Source: Neoluteolibacter marinus
GTDB taxonomy: Bacteria > Verrucomicrobiota > Verrucomicrobiia > Verrucomicrobiales > Akkermansiaceae
Direction: 5' to 3'
Assembly (NCBI RefSeq): GCF_014904755.1
Contig: NZ_JACZFQ010000023.1
Coordinates: 105,227-169,226, forward strand
DNA length: 64,000 nucleotides
Every line of letters starts with the position of its first letter. Position 1 is the first letter of the stretch. A model generated the notes under the pieces. It made no database searches and was not told where the DNA came from. It saw only the letters and a program-made list of their open reading frames with translations. The position numbers and the translations under genes are program-made. Of the stretch, positions 1 through 9,013 are shown one piece after another.

Positions 1-2
1 TC

Positions 3-722
3 GTTTTGCTCCGGGATGGTCCCCAACAACGAAAGAAGCTCCGCCGGACCGAATTCCGAACGATACCCCCTGGCAGCCCAATACTTTGCACCCGTCGCCT
101 GTTGCTGCGGAAGGGTGTCGAGCAATGGACCTGCGCGGACAGGGTCAAGCTGGACGAGACTGTCGTACAAGCAAAGCCGGAGGACTTCAGTGCGCGCGAC
201 CTCGGGCAAGATCTCCGCGAAATGATCGTGGATTTCCATTGCTTCCATTTCACCGTGACGGAACGCGCAGGCAAAGTTGCGGCCGCCATCCCATTCGATT
301 TCCGGCAGGAGAATTGCATAAAGGCACGATAGATAGAGGGCCTTGCGGGCCCGCTCACCTCGGCCATCCGACGGGTGCCCCGTAGACGCGGCGCTGCCGT
401 CGAGATTGATCCCGATCTCGCCAAGTGCTTGGGTCAATCGCTCGGGGAGCGACGATGGCATCTCCTCACGATCGGGAGATTCGGACTTGAATGTGAAAAA
501 GTCCGACGTGCCTCGGGATGTCTTCGCCCGCAGTCGCTTGAGGAGCCGTTGCCCCGCGACCGTAGCATCGCCGGAAATGTCGCGAGCCACCCTAGTGGCG
601 ACCCCGTCCACGGATCGCAAATCGCCTTCTGACTTTGAATCCAGGGATTCCACCGCGACGACTGCTCCCCACCCCGCGAACCCGGCGACCAGATGTAGGA
701 AGATGATGCGAACCTTTGGCAT
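3..722 (-). CDS. Hypothetical exported or membrane-anchored protein, C-terminus beyond window edge
   Basis: An open frame of 240 codons runs from an ATG at 722 down to the left edge without a stop, so the gene is cut by the window. A GGAGA ribosome-binding sequence lies just upstream of the ATG. The first about 25 residues (MPKVRIIFLHLVAGFAGWGA...) form a short basic start followed by a hydrophobic stretch, which suggests a signal peptide or membrane anchor. The rest is soluble and rich in charged residues. I recognise no domain. It is transcribed in the same direction as the oxidoreductase gene upstream but separated from it by a strong terminator, so it probably has its own promoter. Existence is well supported; function is unknown. 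Confidence 0.7.
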   Translation of the reverse strand, partial: MPKVRIIFLHLVAGFAGWGAVVAVESLDSKSEGDLRSVDGVATRVARDISGDATVAGQRLLKRLRAKTSRGTSDFFTFKSESPDREEMPSSLPERLTQALGEIGINLDGSAASTGHPSDGRGERARKALYLSCLYAILLPEIEWDGGRNFACAFRHGEMEAMEIHDHFAEILPEVARTEVLRLCLYDSLVQLDPVRAGPLLDTLPQQQATGAKYWAARGYRSEFGPAELLSLLGTIPEQN

Positions 723-791
723 TCTCCGATTACCCCTCGGCGCTGCATCGAAGTCAAATCACAAGCCGGAAAGGACAAGCCGGCACGAAAA

Positions 792-819
792 CGCCACCGT
801 TCCCGGAGGAACGGTGGCG
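792..819 (-). terminator. Rho-independent terminator of the oxidoreductase gene
   Basis: A perfect 12-bp inverted repeat (CGCCACCGTTCC / GGAACGGTGGCG) with a 4-base loop sits 20 bp after the stop codon of the minus-strand gene at 840-1988. Read on the minus strand it is followed by GTTTTCG, a short U-run. It separates the sugar operon from the truncated gene at the left edge. Confidence 0.85.
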
Positions 820-839
820 CCGGGAAATCGAGGACGAAC

Positions 840-1988
840 TCAGGACTTCTTCACGTCAACCCACTGCCCGGTCCGGGCGGACTCGAGCACGGCGTCGCAG
901 ACGTACTGGGTGCCCAGGGCGTGGCGGAAGTCGGGATAGCGCTTCTCCGCCGACGGCTCGTCGAGCGACTTGAAGAACTCCGCCAGCTCGTGGGTGAAGG
1001 AGTGCTCGTAGCCGAGGCAGAGGCCGGGGACCCACCAGTTCCCGGAGTACGGGTGGTCGCCGTCGGTGGTGTGGATGTTGGTCCAGCCGCGGCGATCGCC
1101 GGGGACGCCGTGGTCGAAGTACGAGAGGTAGTTCATGTCGTGGAGGTCCCACGCCAGCGACTTCTTCTCGCCGTTGATCTCGAAGGTGTAGAGCGCCTTG
1201 TGGCCGCGGGCGTAGCGGGTGCTCTCGAAGATCGCCAGCGAGCCGTTCTCGAAGCGGGCGAGGAAGGCGCAGGCGTCGTCGATGGTCACCGCCTGCTTCT
1301 CGCCGGTCGCCGTGTGGACACGCTCCTTGATGAAGGTCTCGGTCATCGCGCTGACCTGGACGATGTCGCCGTTGATCCAGCGGGCGGTATCGATGCAGTG
1401 GGCGAGCAGGTCGCCGGTGACGCCGGAACCGGCGGCCGCGGCATCAAGGCGCCACAGGCCGGCGCCGCCTTGCGGCAGTTCTTCGGAAATCGTCCAGTCC
1501 TGCAGGAAGTTCGCGCGGTAGTGGAAGACCCGGCCGAGTTCGCCGGCATCGACGATGTTCTTCGCCAGCGTGACCGCGGGCAGGAAGCGGTAGTTGTACC
1601 ACACCAGGTTCGGCAGGCCGGAGGCCTCGACGGCCTTGACCATTTCCTCGCCCTGCTCGCCGTTGAGGGCCAGCGGCTTCTCGCAGAGGATCATCTTGCC
1701 GTGCTTGATGCACTCGAGCGCGATCTCGGCGTGGGAGTCGTTGGGCGTGCAGATGTCGACCGCGTCGATGTCGTCGCGCTTCACCAGCTCGCGCCAGTCG
1801 GTTTCGTAGGAGGCGTAGCCCCACTTCTCGGCGAACTCCTTCACCTTCTCCTCGCTGCGCCCGCAGACCGCCTGGCGGACCGGGACGTGGGTGGTGTCGA
1901 AGAAGTGGCTGAGCTGGGAATAGGCGTTCGAGTGGGTGCGGCCCATGAAGCCGTAGCCGATGAGGCCGATGCGGATTTCTTTTTTCAT
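840..1988 (-). CDS. Gfo/Idh/MocA family NAD(P)-dependent oxidoreductase
   Basis: A 382-residue protein with the N-terminal Rossmann fold ([13 protein letters not shown], residues 8-20) and the family hallmark EKP motif (CEKPLAL, residues 102-108), followed by the C-terminal substrate domain. Family members oxidise or reduce sugars, inositols or sugar acids with NAD(P); the exact substrate cannot be read from sequence. It is the last gene of a minus-strand series with a cupin protein (49 bp upstream) and a TIM-barrel isomerase, a grouping typical of polyol, inositol or uronic-acid catabolism in Verrucomicrobiota. Length is normal for the family. Start is the ATG at 1988; no clear Shine-Dalgarno precedes it, as for most genes here. 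Confidence 0.9.
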   Translation of the reverse strand: MKKEIRIGLIGYGFMGRTHSNAYSQLSHFFDTTHVPVRQAVCGRSEEKVKEFAEKWGYASYETDWRELVKRDDIDAVDICTPNDSHAEIALECIKHGKMILCEKPLALNGEQGEEMVKAVEASGLPNLVWYNYRFLPAVTLAKNIVDAGELGRVFHYRANFLQDWTISEELPQGGAGLWRLDAAAAGSGVTGDLLAHCIDTARWINGDIVQVSAMTETFIKERVHTATGEKQAVTIDDACAFLARFENGSLAIFESTRYARGHKALYTFEINGEKKSLAWDLHDMNYLSYFDHGVPGDRRGWTNIHTTDGDHPYSGNWWVPGLCLGYEHSFTHELAEFFKSLDEPSAEKRYPDFRHALGTQYVCDAVLESARTGQWVDVKKS

Positions 1989-2037
1989 AATGATGAAGAG
2001 GGTCGTGTGTTGGGTTGATATTGGATTCCAATCGGCG

Positions 2038-3348
2038 TCAGACAGTGCCCGGTGTCCGGGTATGCGCGTGCTGTGGGAAGTCGAAGGTCAGGACGAGCGG
2101 TTCATCTCCCGTGTTCTCGATTTCCACACCACCACGATCCAGCGCGGCCTGGGTGATGAATCCGATCTCGGGATAGATTTCGCCGAGCTTCATGTCCTGG
2201 TGATAGCGCACTTCGAGTTTTCCAACCCGGCCGCGTCCGCCGTTCGTGTGGAACAGCGCGGGACTTTCCGGGCGGAAACTCGTCCTGGCTCCAGGCGCAA
2301 GGGTCAATCGGAGAATGGAGCACTTCTGGTCACCGAGGATATCACCGTAAACAATCCACTGTGCGTTCACTCCGTCGCCGGAAAACTCTTCGGCGGCGAT
2401 CGCCGGACGCGAATTCTTCCGAACGAAGTCGGGATCCTGGTTCGCCTCGAAGTCGAACTTGTCGACCAGGTATTCCCAGTCTTCGTGCCGGTCTTTCGGA
2501 TAGTCCTCTTCCCGGCAGGCGTAGAACGCATCGGCCGCTCCGATCCTTCCGTCGAGCGTCAGGTCCTCGGCCAGGAAATGCTCGTCCATCGTGACGTGCA
2601 GCTCGTGGGTGCAAAGGTCCGTCGGCGAGTGCAGCACACCGTTCGGCATCACGAAGCCGTCGTCCAGTTTCATCATCGTGTGCGACGACAAATGCCGCAC
2701 CCCGTTGTATTCGCCCTGCCCCCAACGCTTCATGCAGGCAAGGAAATCGTCCTTGGTGACGAACGGATACAGCCCCATGGCCGTGGTGTGATAATGCGAC
2801 GGGCTGACCCCGGGATTGTCGAAGGAATTGATGTCGTAGACCTCCCACTTCGACCAGTGAAGGTGGTGGGGAATGGGGTTCAGGTTGTCGAACTTCTTGG
2901 ACACGATCGGCCAGGTGACCCGGCCGAACAGGGATTGGGAAACCGCCATGAGCTTCTCTCCCATGACCGCCTCGGGATGGGTCTCGATCAGATCCTGAAG
3001 CGAGATGACCTGCCCGCCCGGAGTGAGCACGTGGGCCTCTCCCTCACGGAACGGCGCCTTTCCCGTGCGGGTATCGATGACACCGGTCACAATGGGCACG
3101 GTGCAGCACATCCAGACTTCATCGAGTCCGGTTCCGCCCATGTAGTCCGGATAGTAGGATTTTTCATCCAGGCGAAGGCGTTTGCCCGGGGAGCAGAAGG
3201 TCCGGCCGGCGTAGCGGTGCAGAAGCTGCAGCACCCCGTCATTCTGATCGAGGCAGTCATCGAGAATCGAATCCGATCCTCCGTCGATGACATCATGATG
3301 GGGATACTCGTGAAGTTTCTCCGCGAGAATGGAAGTCGAGGCAGCCAT
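2038..3348 (-). CDS. Cupin-fold protein, mannose-6-phosphate-isomerase-like
   Basis: The 436-residue protein has histidine clusters of the metal-binding cupin type: H162-L-H164 with E169, and H185-Y-H187. There is no signal peptide. The general arrangement resembles mannose-6-phosphate isomerase class I and related two-cupin isomerases, but the match is by motif only and the substrate is unknown. It lies 43 bp downstream of the TIM-barrel isomerase and 49 bp upstream of the Gfo/Idh/MocA oxidoreductase on the same strand, so the three are probably one operon acting on the same sugar. A cupin dioxygenase is an alternative reading. Confidence 0.6.
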   Translation of the reverse strand: MAASTSILAEKLHEYPHHDVIDGGSDSILDDCLDQNDGVLQLLHRYAGRTFCSPGKRLRLDEKSYYPDYMGGTGLDEVWMCCTVPIVTGVIDTRTGKAPFREGEAHVLTPGGQVISLQDLIETHPEAVMGEKLMAVSQSLFGRVTWPIVSKKFDNLNPIPHHLHWSKWEVYDINSFDNPGVSPSHYHTTAMGLYPFVTKDDFLACMKRWGQGEYNGVRHLSSHTMMKLDDGFVMPNGVLHSPTDLCTHELHVTMDEHFLAEDLTLDGRIGAADAFYACREEDYPKDRHEDWEYLVDKFDFEANQDPDFVRKNSRPAIAAEEFSGDGVNAQWIVYGDILGDQKCSILRLTLAPGARTSFRPESPALFHTNGGRGRVGKLEVRYHQDMKLGEIYPEIGFITQAALDRGGVEIENTGDEPLVLTFDFPQHAHTRTPGTV

Positions 3349-3391
3349 GGTAGGTGGTTCCTGAAGAATGGGTAGTGGAGTGGCAGCAGCT

Positions 3392-4393
3392 TCAGAGTGC
3401 CTGGTCGACTTCGATCATCTTGCCGAGGATGGTCTCCCAGGTGCGGGCGTCCTCGAGGATCTCGTTGGCGAACATGCAACCGTCCCAACAGATGTGCTTC
3501 ATCCCGCGGGCGGCTGCGTCCTTGAGCCAGAAGGCTGAGCACCTGGCGATGTCGAGCTTGCCGTTCGGGTCGTCGGCGCGGCAATGGCGGCCGGTCTTGT
3601 CGTGGCTGCCGGTACCGTGGACCGAGCCGTCGTTCTGGGCGACGTGGAAGTCGATCGTCCACGGCCGCAGGGCGTCGGTCAGCTTCGTGTAGGCCGGCCA
3701 GAATTCCTCGTCGCTGTAGCCTTCCTTGAGCAAGGCGGCTTCCGGGGCGTTGTAGCCCATCAGGTAGAGGTAGGTGTGGGCGAGGTCGGCCTGGAAGCCG
3801 ACGGTTTCCGGCATGCCGGTCGCTTCGAGCGTGTCGATCATCGCCTTCCAGGAATGCATGCCGCCCCAGCAGATTTCTCCTTCCGCTGCCAAGCGCTCGC
3901 CGTGCTGCGCGGCGACCTTGCCGGCCTCGCGCCAGGTTTCGGCGATCTTCTTCGTGTTGCCCGCCGGGTCCTTCGCCCAGTCGGCCACGCCGCCGGCGGA
4001 GTCGATGCGGATTAACCCGTACTCGCGCACGCCGTGGGCCTTGAGAATGTCCGCGATGCGGCAGGCCTTCTCGACGGCGAGGATGAAGTTCTTGCGGTCG
4101 TAATCGGAGCCGAAAGCCGGTCCGCCGACGGTGCCCGGCCAGACCGGGGCCACCAGCGATCCGACCTTGAGGCCCTTGGCGGCAATCTGGTCGGCCATCG
4201 CCTTGATCGCGTCGTCGGTGGCGTCGGGATCGGTATGCGGGTGGAACAGGAACAGGTCCACGCCGTCGTACTTGCGGCCGTTGACGGAGGCGGCGGCGGT
4301 CATGTCGAGCATGTGCTCGAGCGAGATTGGCGGGTGGTCGGTGCCGGCCTCCTTGCCGACGAGACCGGGCCACATGGCGTTGTGAAGTTTCAT
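3392..4393 (-). CDS. Sugar phosphate isomerase/epimerase-like TIM-barrel protein
   Basis: A 333-residue protein of the xylose-isomerase-like TIM-barrel superfamily. Visible features are alternating barrel strands with acidic and histidine residues at their ends: [10 protein letters not shown] near residue 43, [11 protein letters not shown] near 170, [12 protein letters not shown] near 195 and IDFHVAQND near 240. No transit sequence is present. It starts at an ATG (4393), 28 bp after the small lipoprotein gene, and is followed by the cupin protein and the Gfo/Idh/MocA oxidoreductase. The neighbourhood supports a catabolic isomerase or epimerase for a sugar or inositol derivative; the substrate is not predictable. 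Confidence 0.8.
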   Translation of the reverse strand: MKLHNAMWPGLVGKEAGTDHPPISLEHMLDMTAAASVNGRKYDGVDLFLFHPHTDPDATDDAIKAMADQIAAKGLKVGSLVAPVWPGTVGGPAFGSDYDRKNFILAVEKACRIADILKAHGVREYGLIRIDSAGGVADWAKDPAGNTKKIAETWREAGKVAAQHGERLAAEGEICWGGMHSWKAMIDTLEATGMPETVGFQADLAHTYLYLMGYNAPEAALLKEGYSDEEFWPAYTKLTDALRPWTIDFHVAQNDGSVHGTGSHDKTGRHCRADDPNGKLDIARCSAFWLKDAAARGMKHICWDGCMFANEILEDARTWETILGKMIEVDQAL

Positions 4394-4421
4394 GATCTTG
4401 GGTTGTGCGGTGTGTTGTTAG

Positions 4422-4772
4422 TTAGAACGGTTGATAGGGATTGAGGGTGCGGGTGATGCGGAAGCCGGAGATCCGGGCCGAACGCCCCGCGGGATCGGCC
4501 TCGACGAGAACCAAGCCACGTTTGAAATCCACGGGCACGTGGTGACCCAGCGGCAACTCGTGGAGCTTCGCGGACGACCCGACTTTCACCATCGCCGAAG
4601 TGGCTTCGACGGAATCCAAGATAACCACGCGCTCCACGATCGAGACGGACTCATGCTGCCTGACCAGCACTCCCTCGCCGCCCCCTCCATCATGGATGGC
4701 ACAGGAAGAAACGAGGCATGTGGTCGTGGCGAACACGAGATGGCGCGTAACCTTGGATCCCAAGGGCTTCAT
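4422..4772 (-). CDS. Small putative lipoprotein
   Basis: The 116-residue product starts with a basic segment, a hydrophobic stretch and the lipobox-like sequence LVSSC, with cysteine 24 as the candidate lipidation site. The mature part is short, beta-rich and contains VERVVILDSVEATSAMVKVGSSAKLHELPLG, which resembles no family I know. It sits 28 bp before the TIM-barrel isomerase in the same direction and follows a palindromic intergenic element. A signal peptidase II lipoprotein is likely, function unknown. Confidence 0.6.
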   Translation of the reverse strand: MKPLGSKVTRHLVFATTTCLVSSCAIHDGGGGEGVLVRQHESVSIVERVVILDSVEATSAMVKVGSSAKLHELPLGHHVPVDFKRGLVLVEADPAGRSARISGFRITRTLNPYQPF

Positions 4773-4825
4773 CTTTTGTGAGCACCCATCGCCGGGGTGC
4801 CGGGATTCTTTACCGGGCCGAAGTA

Positions 4826-4868
4826 GCGCAGGCAGACCGGCGCTTCAGTGCCGGAGCTGCGCCTGCGC
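4826..4868. repeat. Nested palindromic intergenic element
   Basis: An outer 8-bp perfect stem (GCGCAGGC / GCCTGCGC, 4826-4833 and 4861-4868) encloses an inner 5-bp stem (CCGGC / GCCGG) with a TTCA-containing loop. The left side starts with AAGTAGCGCA, as in the TAG-linked palindromes at 21653 and 61167, and the inner loop resembles the second palindrome family at 20008, 32957 and 61252. It lies between two minus-strand genes and may end transcription from the gene at 4933-6045. Confidence 0.6.
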
Positions 4869-4932
4869 AGGTCTTGGACAACGTGGGGATGATTCATGGT
4901 CTTGGGTTCAGGAATCTTGGGATATCAGTGGA

Positions 4933-6045
4933 TCAGAGAGGATATTTCCAGTCGACGGGAGTCCGCACGTTCTGGCCGGACTCGCCGGTGATGACGACGA
5001 AACCGGGGCCGTCGGGGACAATGGACCGGACCGCGCCGAATCCGTCCGGCACCGCGGCGACGGCCTGCACGATACGCAACGAAACCGTCTGGTCCTTCTT
5101 GAAAGCACGGCTGGTCGGGATGCTGCCGGACGCCAGCAAGTCCTTGCGGGCGACATCCACCCCATCGGAAAAATGCGAGCAAACCTCCTCGATCCCGAGC
5201 CGGCCGAAATGCGATCCGTCCCAGGGGGCCGCGTGGCGGCCGCCGTTGGAAATCCAGAACAGGGTCGCCGGGAAGTCGGCGGGGTTTTTCAGCGAATACC
5301 ACACGTAGCCGTCAAGCACGGCGGCCGACCACGCGAAAGGCTGCTTCGGGGTGGTCGGCTCGTTCACCATCATCACCAGGTCATCGTACCCCTGGCGGGC
5401 GGGATAGCGGGTCAAGTCGGTGCTCCCGCCGTTCGCAAGCGGCACCTCGCCCAGCTCCGTGAAGCGAGCGCCGGGAAGCAAGGCACCGTACTCGCGGTTG
5501 CGGGGATCGGAGAAGGCACCGGGATACACCGATGCCCACCGGAAGCCGGACACACTCACCCTGCCTTCCCCTTCTTCCAAGCCCGAAAAATCGAGGATCG
5601 GATGGGTTCCATAGTTGAAACTCCCCTCCACCCCGGAGATCCGGTGATCGCAATAAATGGCGGTCTGCCCCTCCTTGATCAGGACAATTTTCTCCATCCA
5701 CCCCCCACTATCCGGATCATCCATCCCGAGATGAATGCGATCATCCCCGCCGGAAACCACCTGCCACGCGGCATTCGCGGAAACCCCGTGCGGCGGGCCC
5801 TTCCGCTGCGGCCCGAAGGGAAAGCAAAAGAAGTCGCCACGCAGGACGGCGAGCAATCCAGGCAGCTTTGAATCCGCCTCGTCACCGCGCCACGGTGCCA
5901 TCGCGTATGGCGAGACAACCCGCTCCCCGAGGTCGAATTCGACCGGGGCAAGGTGCCCGCCACGGCAGGTAATCCACAACTTCACGAGGTCGTGGGAGAG
6001 CTGCCAGCTGGGTTCACCGTGGACAAGATCGTTCATGCAGGTCAC
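4933..6045 (-). CDS. Uncharacterised protein, possibly aldose-1-epimerase/mutarotase-like
   Basis: The product is about 370 residues, with a second possible start at residue 5 (MNDLVHGEP). It is beta-rich with no signal peptide or membrane segments. It carries the sort of aromatic and histidine motifs seen in galactose-mutarotase-like folds (HLAPVEFDLG, GDFFCFPFGPQR, NYGTHPILDF), but I cannot assign it with certainty. It faces away from the epimerase at 6142 with a 96-bp divergent spacer, and heads the minus-strand sugar series, separated from the rest by the palindrome at 4826. A carbohydrate-binding or sugar-anomer role fits the neighbours. Confidence 0.5.
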   Translation of the reverse strand: MTCMNDLVHGEPSWQLSHDLVKLWITCRGGHLAPVEFDLGERVVSPYAMAPWRGDEADSKLPGLLAVLRGDFFCFPFGPQRKGPPHGVSANAAWQVVSGGDDRIHLGMDDPDSGGWMEKIVLIKEGQTAIYCDHRISGVEGSFNYGTHPILDFSGLEEGEGRVSVSGFRWASVYPGAFSDPRNREYGALLPGARFTELGEVPLANGGSTDLTRYPARQGYDDLVMMVNEPTTPKQPFAWSAAVLDGYVWYSLKNPADFPATLFWISNGGRHAAPWDGSHFGRLGIEEVCSHFSDGVDVARKDLLASGSIPTSRAFKKDQTVSLRIVQAVAAVPDGFGAVRSIVPDGPGFVVITGESGQNVRTPVDWKYPL

Positions 6046-6141
6046 CGATTCAGAAAAAATCTCACAATAACGGAAGCAAAATCACATCGGTCCGAAAAAT
6101 GAATCGCCCCGGACCGTTTCGGCACCTACTCCAATTCCACC

Positions 6142-6987
6142 ATGAATATCGGCTTCAACACCCTCCTCTGGGGTCCCGGACTTTCGCTGGAACTCTTCCC
6201 CCTGCTCGATTCCCTCAAAGGCGCCGGCTACGATGGCGTCGAGATCCCGATCTTCGCCGCCGACGTCGCGCACCACAAGGTGGTCGGCCAGGCCCTGAAA
6301 GACGCGGGTCTCCGCTCGACCGCCGTGACGGTGATCCCGGACGAGGAACACAATCCGTGCAGCCCCGTCGCCGCCCACCGCGCCGGAGCGGTGGATTACC
6401 TGAAGGGCATCATCGACACCTGCCAGGCCGCCGGCACCGAGATCCTGATGGGCCCCTATCACCAGCCGCTCGGGGTGTTCTCCGGCGGCGGTCCGACCAA
6501 GGATGAATGGGAACGCGCGGCGGAAGTCCACCGCCAGGCCGCCGATTACGCGCAGCAAGCCGGCGTGAAGCTGATCATCGAGTGGCTCAACCGCTTCGAA
6601 TGCTATTTCATCACCACCATGCAGCAGGGTGCCGACTACGCCGCGCTGGTGAACCACCCGAACTTCGGCACGATGTTCGACACCTTCCACGCCAACATTG
6701 AGGAAAAGGACCCCGCCGCCTCGCTGAAGAAGCACCTCGGCGCCGTCGGCCACGTCCACATCTCGGAAAACGACCGCGGCACCCCGGGAACCGGCCACGC
6801 CGCGATCCGCGAAAGCATCCAGGTCCTCAAGGAAGGCGGCTACGACGGCTGGCTGACCATCGAGGCCTTCGGCCGCTCGCTGCCCGAGCTCGCCGCCGCC
6901 ACCCGCGTGTGGCGCGACCTCTTCCCGTCACCGGAAGAGGTCTACACCAAAGGCATCGCCTATATCAAAGAGTGCCTTGCCGACTGA
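6142..6987 (+). CDS. D-tagatose/D-psicose 3-epimerase-like TIM-barrel protein
   Basis: A 281-residue TIM barrel with all four catalytic or metal residues expected of ketose 3-epimerases at appropriate spacing: E147 (IIEWLNR), D180 (MFDTFHAN), H206 (HVHISENDRGTPG) and E241 (TIEAFG). The ENDRGTPG loop is characteristic of this group. The enzyme would interconvert free or phosphorylated ketoses using a divalent metal. It is divergent from the mutarotase-like gene and 11 bp longer than, or just ahead of, the uracil phosphoribosyltransferase frame. A hydroxypyruvate-isomerase-like activity is the alternative. Confidence 0.8.
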   Translation: MNIGFNTLLWGPGLSLELFPLLDSLKGAGYDGVEIPIFAADVAHHKVVGQALKDAGLRSTAVTVIPDEEHNPCSPVAAHRAGAVDYLKGIIDTCQAAGTEILMGPYHQPLGVFSGGGPTKDEWERAAEVHRQAADYAQQAGVKLIIEWLNRFECYFITTMQQGADYAALVNHPNFGTMFDTFHANIEEKDPAASLKKHLGAVGHVHISENDRGTPGTGHAAIRESIQVLKEGGYDGWLTIEAFGRSLPELAAATRVWRDLFPSPEEVYTKGIAYIKECLAD

Positions 6988-7069
6988 GACTCTGGCCATC
7001 CCCAGACCGGGAGCAGACGGAATCACTCCCCGCTTGCCTCCCGGCACGGATCGCGCTTTCTCATGGAGC

Positions 7070-7690
7070 GTGGTTTATGTTGTCGATCATCCGCTCATCC
7101 TTGCCGAACTGACCGGCATGCGCGACCGGACCTGTCCGGGGCCGGAATTCCGCCAGCGCCTGCGCCGCATCGCCTCCTTGATGGTGCCGGCCGTCACCGC
7201 CGATTTCGAAACCAAGGTGGTCAGCTGTGAGACCCCGCTCGAGGTGACCAGCGGGCAAAAGGCCGCCCGGCGGATCATCCTCACCCCCATCCTGCGGGCG
7301 GGCCTCGGCTTCCTCGACGGCTTCTTCGACCTTCTTCCGGACGCCGCCGTGGCCCACATCGGCCTGGCTCGGAACGAACTGACACTCCAGCCGGAGCCCT
7401 ATTACATCAAAACGCCGCCGGTGATCGCCGACTGCGAGGTGATCCTGCTCGACCCGATGCTCGCCACCGGCGGCTCCGCGGTGGAGGCCGTGCAACGGCT
7501 CGTCGACCTCGGCGCCACCCACCTGCGCTTCGCCTGCCTGGTCGCCGCACCGGAAGGGATCGCCACCTTCGAGGCGGCGTGGCCGGATGTCCCCGTTTTC
7601 ACCGCGTCGATCGACCGCGGCCTGAACGACCGCGGCTACATCCTCCCCGGACTGGGGGACGCTGGCGACCGCCTGTTCGGCACGATTTGA
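7070..7690 (+). CDS. upp: Uracil phosphoribosyltransferase
   Basis: The protein converts uracil and PRPP to UMP in pyrimidine salvage. The PRPP-binding loop DPMLATGGS is at residues 128-136, and the conserved PILRAGLG and the C-terminal DRGLNDRGYILPGLGDAGDRLFG uracil-binding region are intact. With the GTG at 7070 the product is 206 residues, matching the usual 208, and begins at the conserved V-x-x-HPL. An in-frame TTG at 6977, overlapping the upstream gene by 11 bp and preceded by AAAGAG, would add 31 residues not seen in the family, so I prefer the GTG although its upstream GGAG is very close. Confidence 0.92.
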   Translation: MVYVVDHPLILAELTGMRDRTCPGPEFRQRLRRIASLMVPAVTADFETKVVSCETPLEVTSGQKAARRIILTPILRAGLGFLDGFFDLLPDAAVAHIGLARNELTLQPEPYYIKTPPVIADCEVILLDPMLATGGSAVEAVQRLVDLGATHLRFACLVAAPEGIATFEAAWPDVPVFTASIDRGLNDRGYILPGLGDAGDRLFGTI

Positions 7691-7779
7691 AGAATCCCTG
7701 AAATGACCGGATTTTCCCATTGCCAACGGGACCGGACCTTCCTAGTTTCCGCGCCCCGTTCAGCAACAACGATTTTCCC

Positions 7780-7935
7780 ATGTCCAAGCACAGCAGCCTC
7801 AAAGCATCCGGTTCCGCAGCAGGAAAGCGCTCCGTCATGAAGCGCTTCGAGCGCGTCAAGCTCCTCAAGGAGCGCGGCCAGTGGAAGGCCGGCACCAGCC
7901 CGATCGGTCTCCCGAAGACCAAGGGTGAAGCCTGA
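7780..7935 (+). CDS. Chlamydiota/Verrucomicrobiota-type small basic protein
   Basis: A 51-residue, lysine/arginine-rich protein with the lineage-specific pattern of a serine-rich start (MSKHSSLK), then KRFERVKLL, then ERGQWKAG and a final GLPKTK. This belongs to the small basic protein family known from Chlamydiota and Verrucomicrobiota; its role is not established, but basic charge and size suggest RNA or ribosome association. The ATG at 7780 is preferred over an upstream in-frame start at 7720, because the family begins with MS-x-H. It has its own promoter region (7691-7779) and is followed by a hairpin terminator, so it is monocistronic. It is the best single taxonomic marker in the window. 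Confidence 0.88.
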   Translation: MSKHSSLKASGSAAGKRSVMKRFERVKLLKERGQWKAGTSPIGLPKTKGEA

Positions 7936-7956
7936 ATCCGGGAATCCCCGATTTTC

Positions 7957-7994
7957 CGCAGACGCGCAGTGCCCGCAAGGGTCTGCGCCTTTTG
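7957..7994 (+). terminator. Hairpin terminator after the small basic protein gene
   Basis: A 7-bp stem (CGCAGAC at 7957-7963, GTCTGCG at 7981-7987) is followed by CCTTTT. It lies 22 bp after the stop codon of the small basic protein gene and ahead of the pseudouridine synthase gene. Confidence 0.65.
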
Positions 7995-8034
7995 CGTTTC
8001 TAGAGCCTGAATCCTCCATCCCGACCCGACCGCC

Positions 8035-8934
8035 ATGCCCGAAGGCACCCGATTGAACAAGTTCCTCGCCTCCTGCGGGGTCGGCTCCCGCCGTGCCTGC
8101 GACGCCTTGGTGCAGGAGGGTCACGTGGAAATCAACGGCAAGCCCTGCCTCAATCCGGCCCAGCGGGTCGAAGCGACCGATTTCGTCCGGGTCGACGGCC
8201 GCCGCGTCCAGGAGAAGCAGACGACCACGGTGATGTTCCACAAGCCCCGTGGCTACGTCTGCTCGCGCGAGGATGAACTCGGCCGCGACACCATTTACAA
8301 GGTCATCCCCCTCACCCTCCAGCACCTCCATCACGTCGGCCGCCTCGACCGCGATTCCGAGGGGCTGCTGATCCTGACCAACGACGGCGACCTCTCGCAG
8401 TCGCTGATGCACCCTTCGAAGTCGGTCGAAAAGGAGTACATCGTGACCGCCAACCAGCCGGTCCTCAACGAGCACCTCGACCTCTTCCTGTCCGGCGTCT
8501 ACGTCGAGAAGACCCGGATGGTCGCCAAGGAAGTCGCGCGCCTGTCGTCGCGCCGCTACCGGATCGTCCTCGAAACCGGCCTCAAACGGCAGATCCGCAT
8601 GATGTTCCAGGCCCTGGGCTACAAGGTCCAGAAGCTGGTCCGCCTGCGCATCGGTTCACTTGAGCTCGGGCCGCTGCCCGCAGGCGCCTGCCGGTTGATC
8701 GACGACCCCGAGATCGATCTGCTCCGCCGCAATCCCAAACGCAAGCCGGCCCGCCGCCCGGCCGCCAAGACAGCCAAGAAGGTCGCCCGCAAGGTGGCCA
8801 AGCCGGAACCGGGAACATCCCGCCCCGCCCCGCCGGCCAAGGCGGCACGCCGCCCGGCAAGCGGCAACCTGCCGCCGTCGGCCCGGCATACCTCGAAAAA
8901 GTCGGCCAAGCGGGGACCGCGGCGATCCTCCTGA
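8035..8934 (+). CDS. rRNA pseudouridine synthase, RsuA/RluB family
   Basis: The 299-residue enzyme isomerises a uridine in ribosomal RNA to pseudouridine. An S4 RNA-binding domain occupies about residues 5-55 (RLNKFLASCGVGSRRACDALV). The catalytic domain follows, with the signature GRLDRDSEG and catalytic D105, and the family motif GLKRQIRMMFQALGYKVQKL. Residues after about 235 are a Lys/Ala/Pro-rich basic tail, common in this group and probably an RNA-contacting disordered extension. RluB is the most likely member (23S rRNA), but RsuA-type cannot be excluded. Start is the ATG at 8035. Confidence 0.9.
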   Translation: MPEGTRLNKFLASCGVGSRRACDALVQEGHVEINGKPCLNPAQRVEATDFVRVDGRRVQEKQTTTVMFHKPRGYVCSREDELGRDTIYKVIPLTLQHLHHVGRLDRDSEGLLILTNDGDLSQSLMHPSKSVEKEYIVTANQPVLNEHLDLFLSGVYVEKTRMVAKEVARLSSRRYRIVLETGLKRQIRMMFQALGYKVQKLVRLRIGSLELGPLPAGACRLIDDPEIDLLRRNPKRKPARRPAAKTAKKVARKVAKPEPGTSRPAPPAKAARRPASGNLPPSARHTSKKSAKRGPRRSS

Positions 8935-9013
8935 GCCACTGCCCGAGCCCCTCCGCTTCACGAGCCAGACCACTCGGGAAAACTGCGGCCACCCTCTTTG
9001 CCTCTCCTCGGGG

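Noticed and set aside
6977..7069. TTG start at 6977 for uracil phosphoribosyltransferase
   Set aside because: It adds 31 residues without family similarity; the conserved N-terminus begins at the GTG at 7070. Kept as an alternative in the entry.
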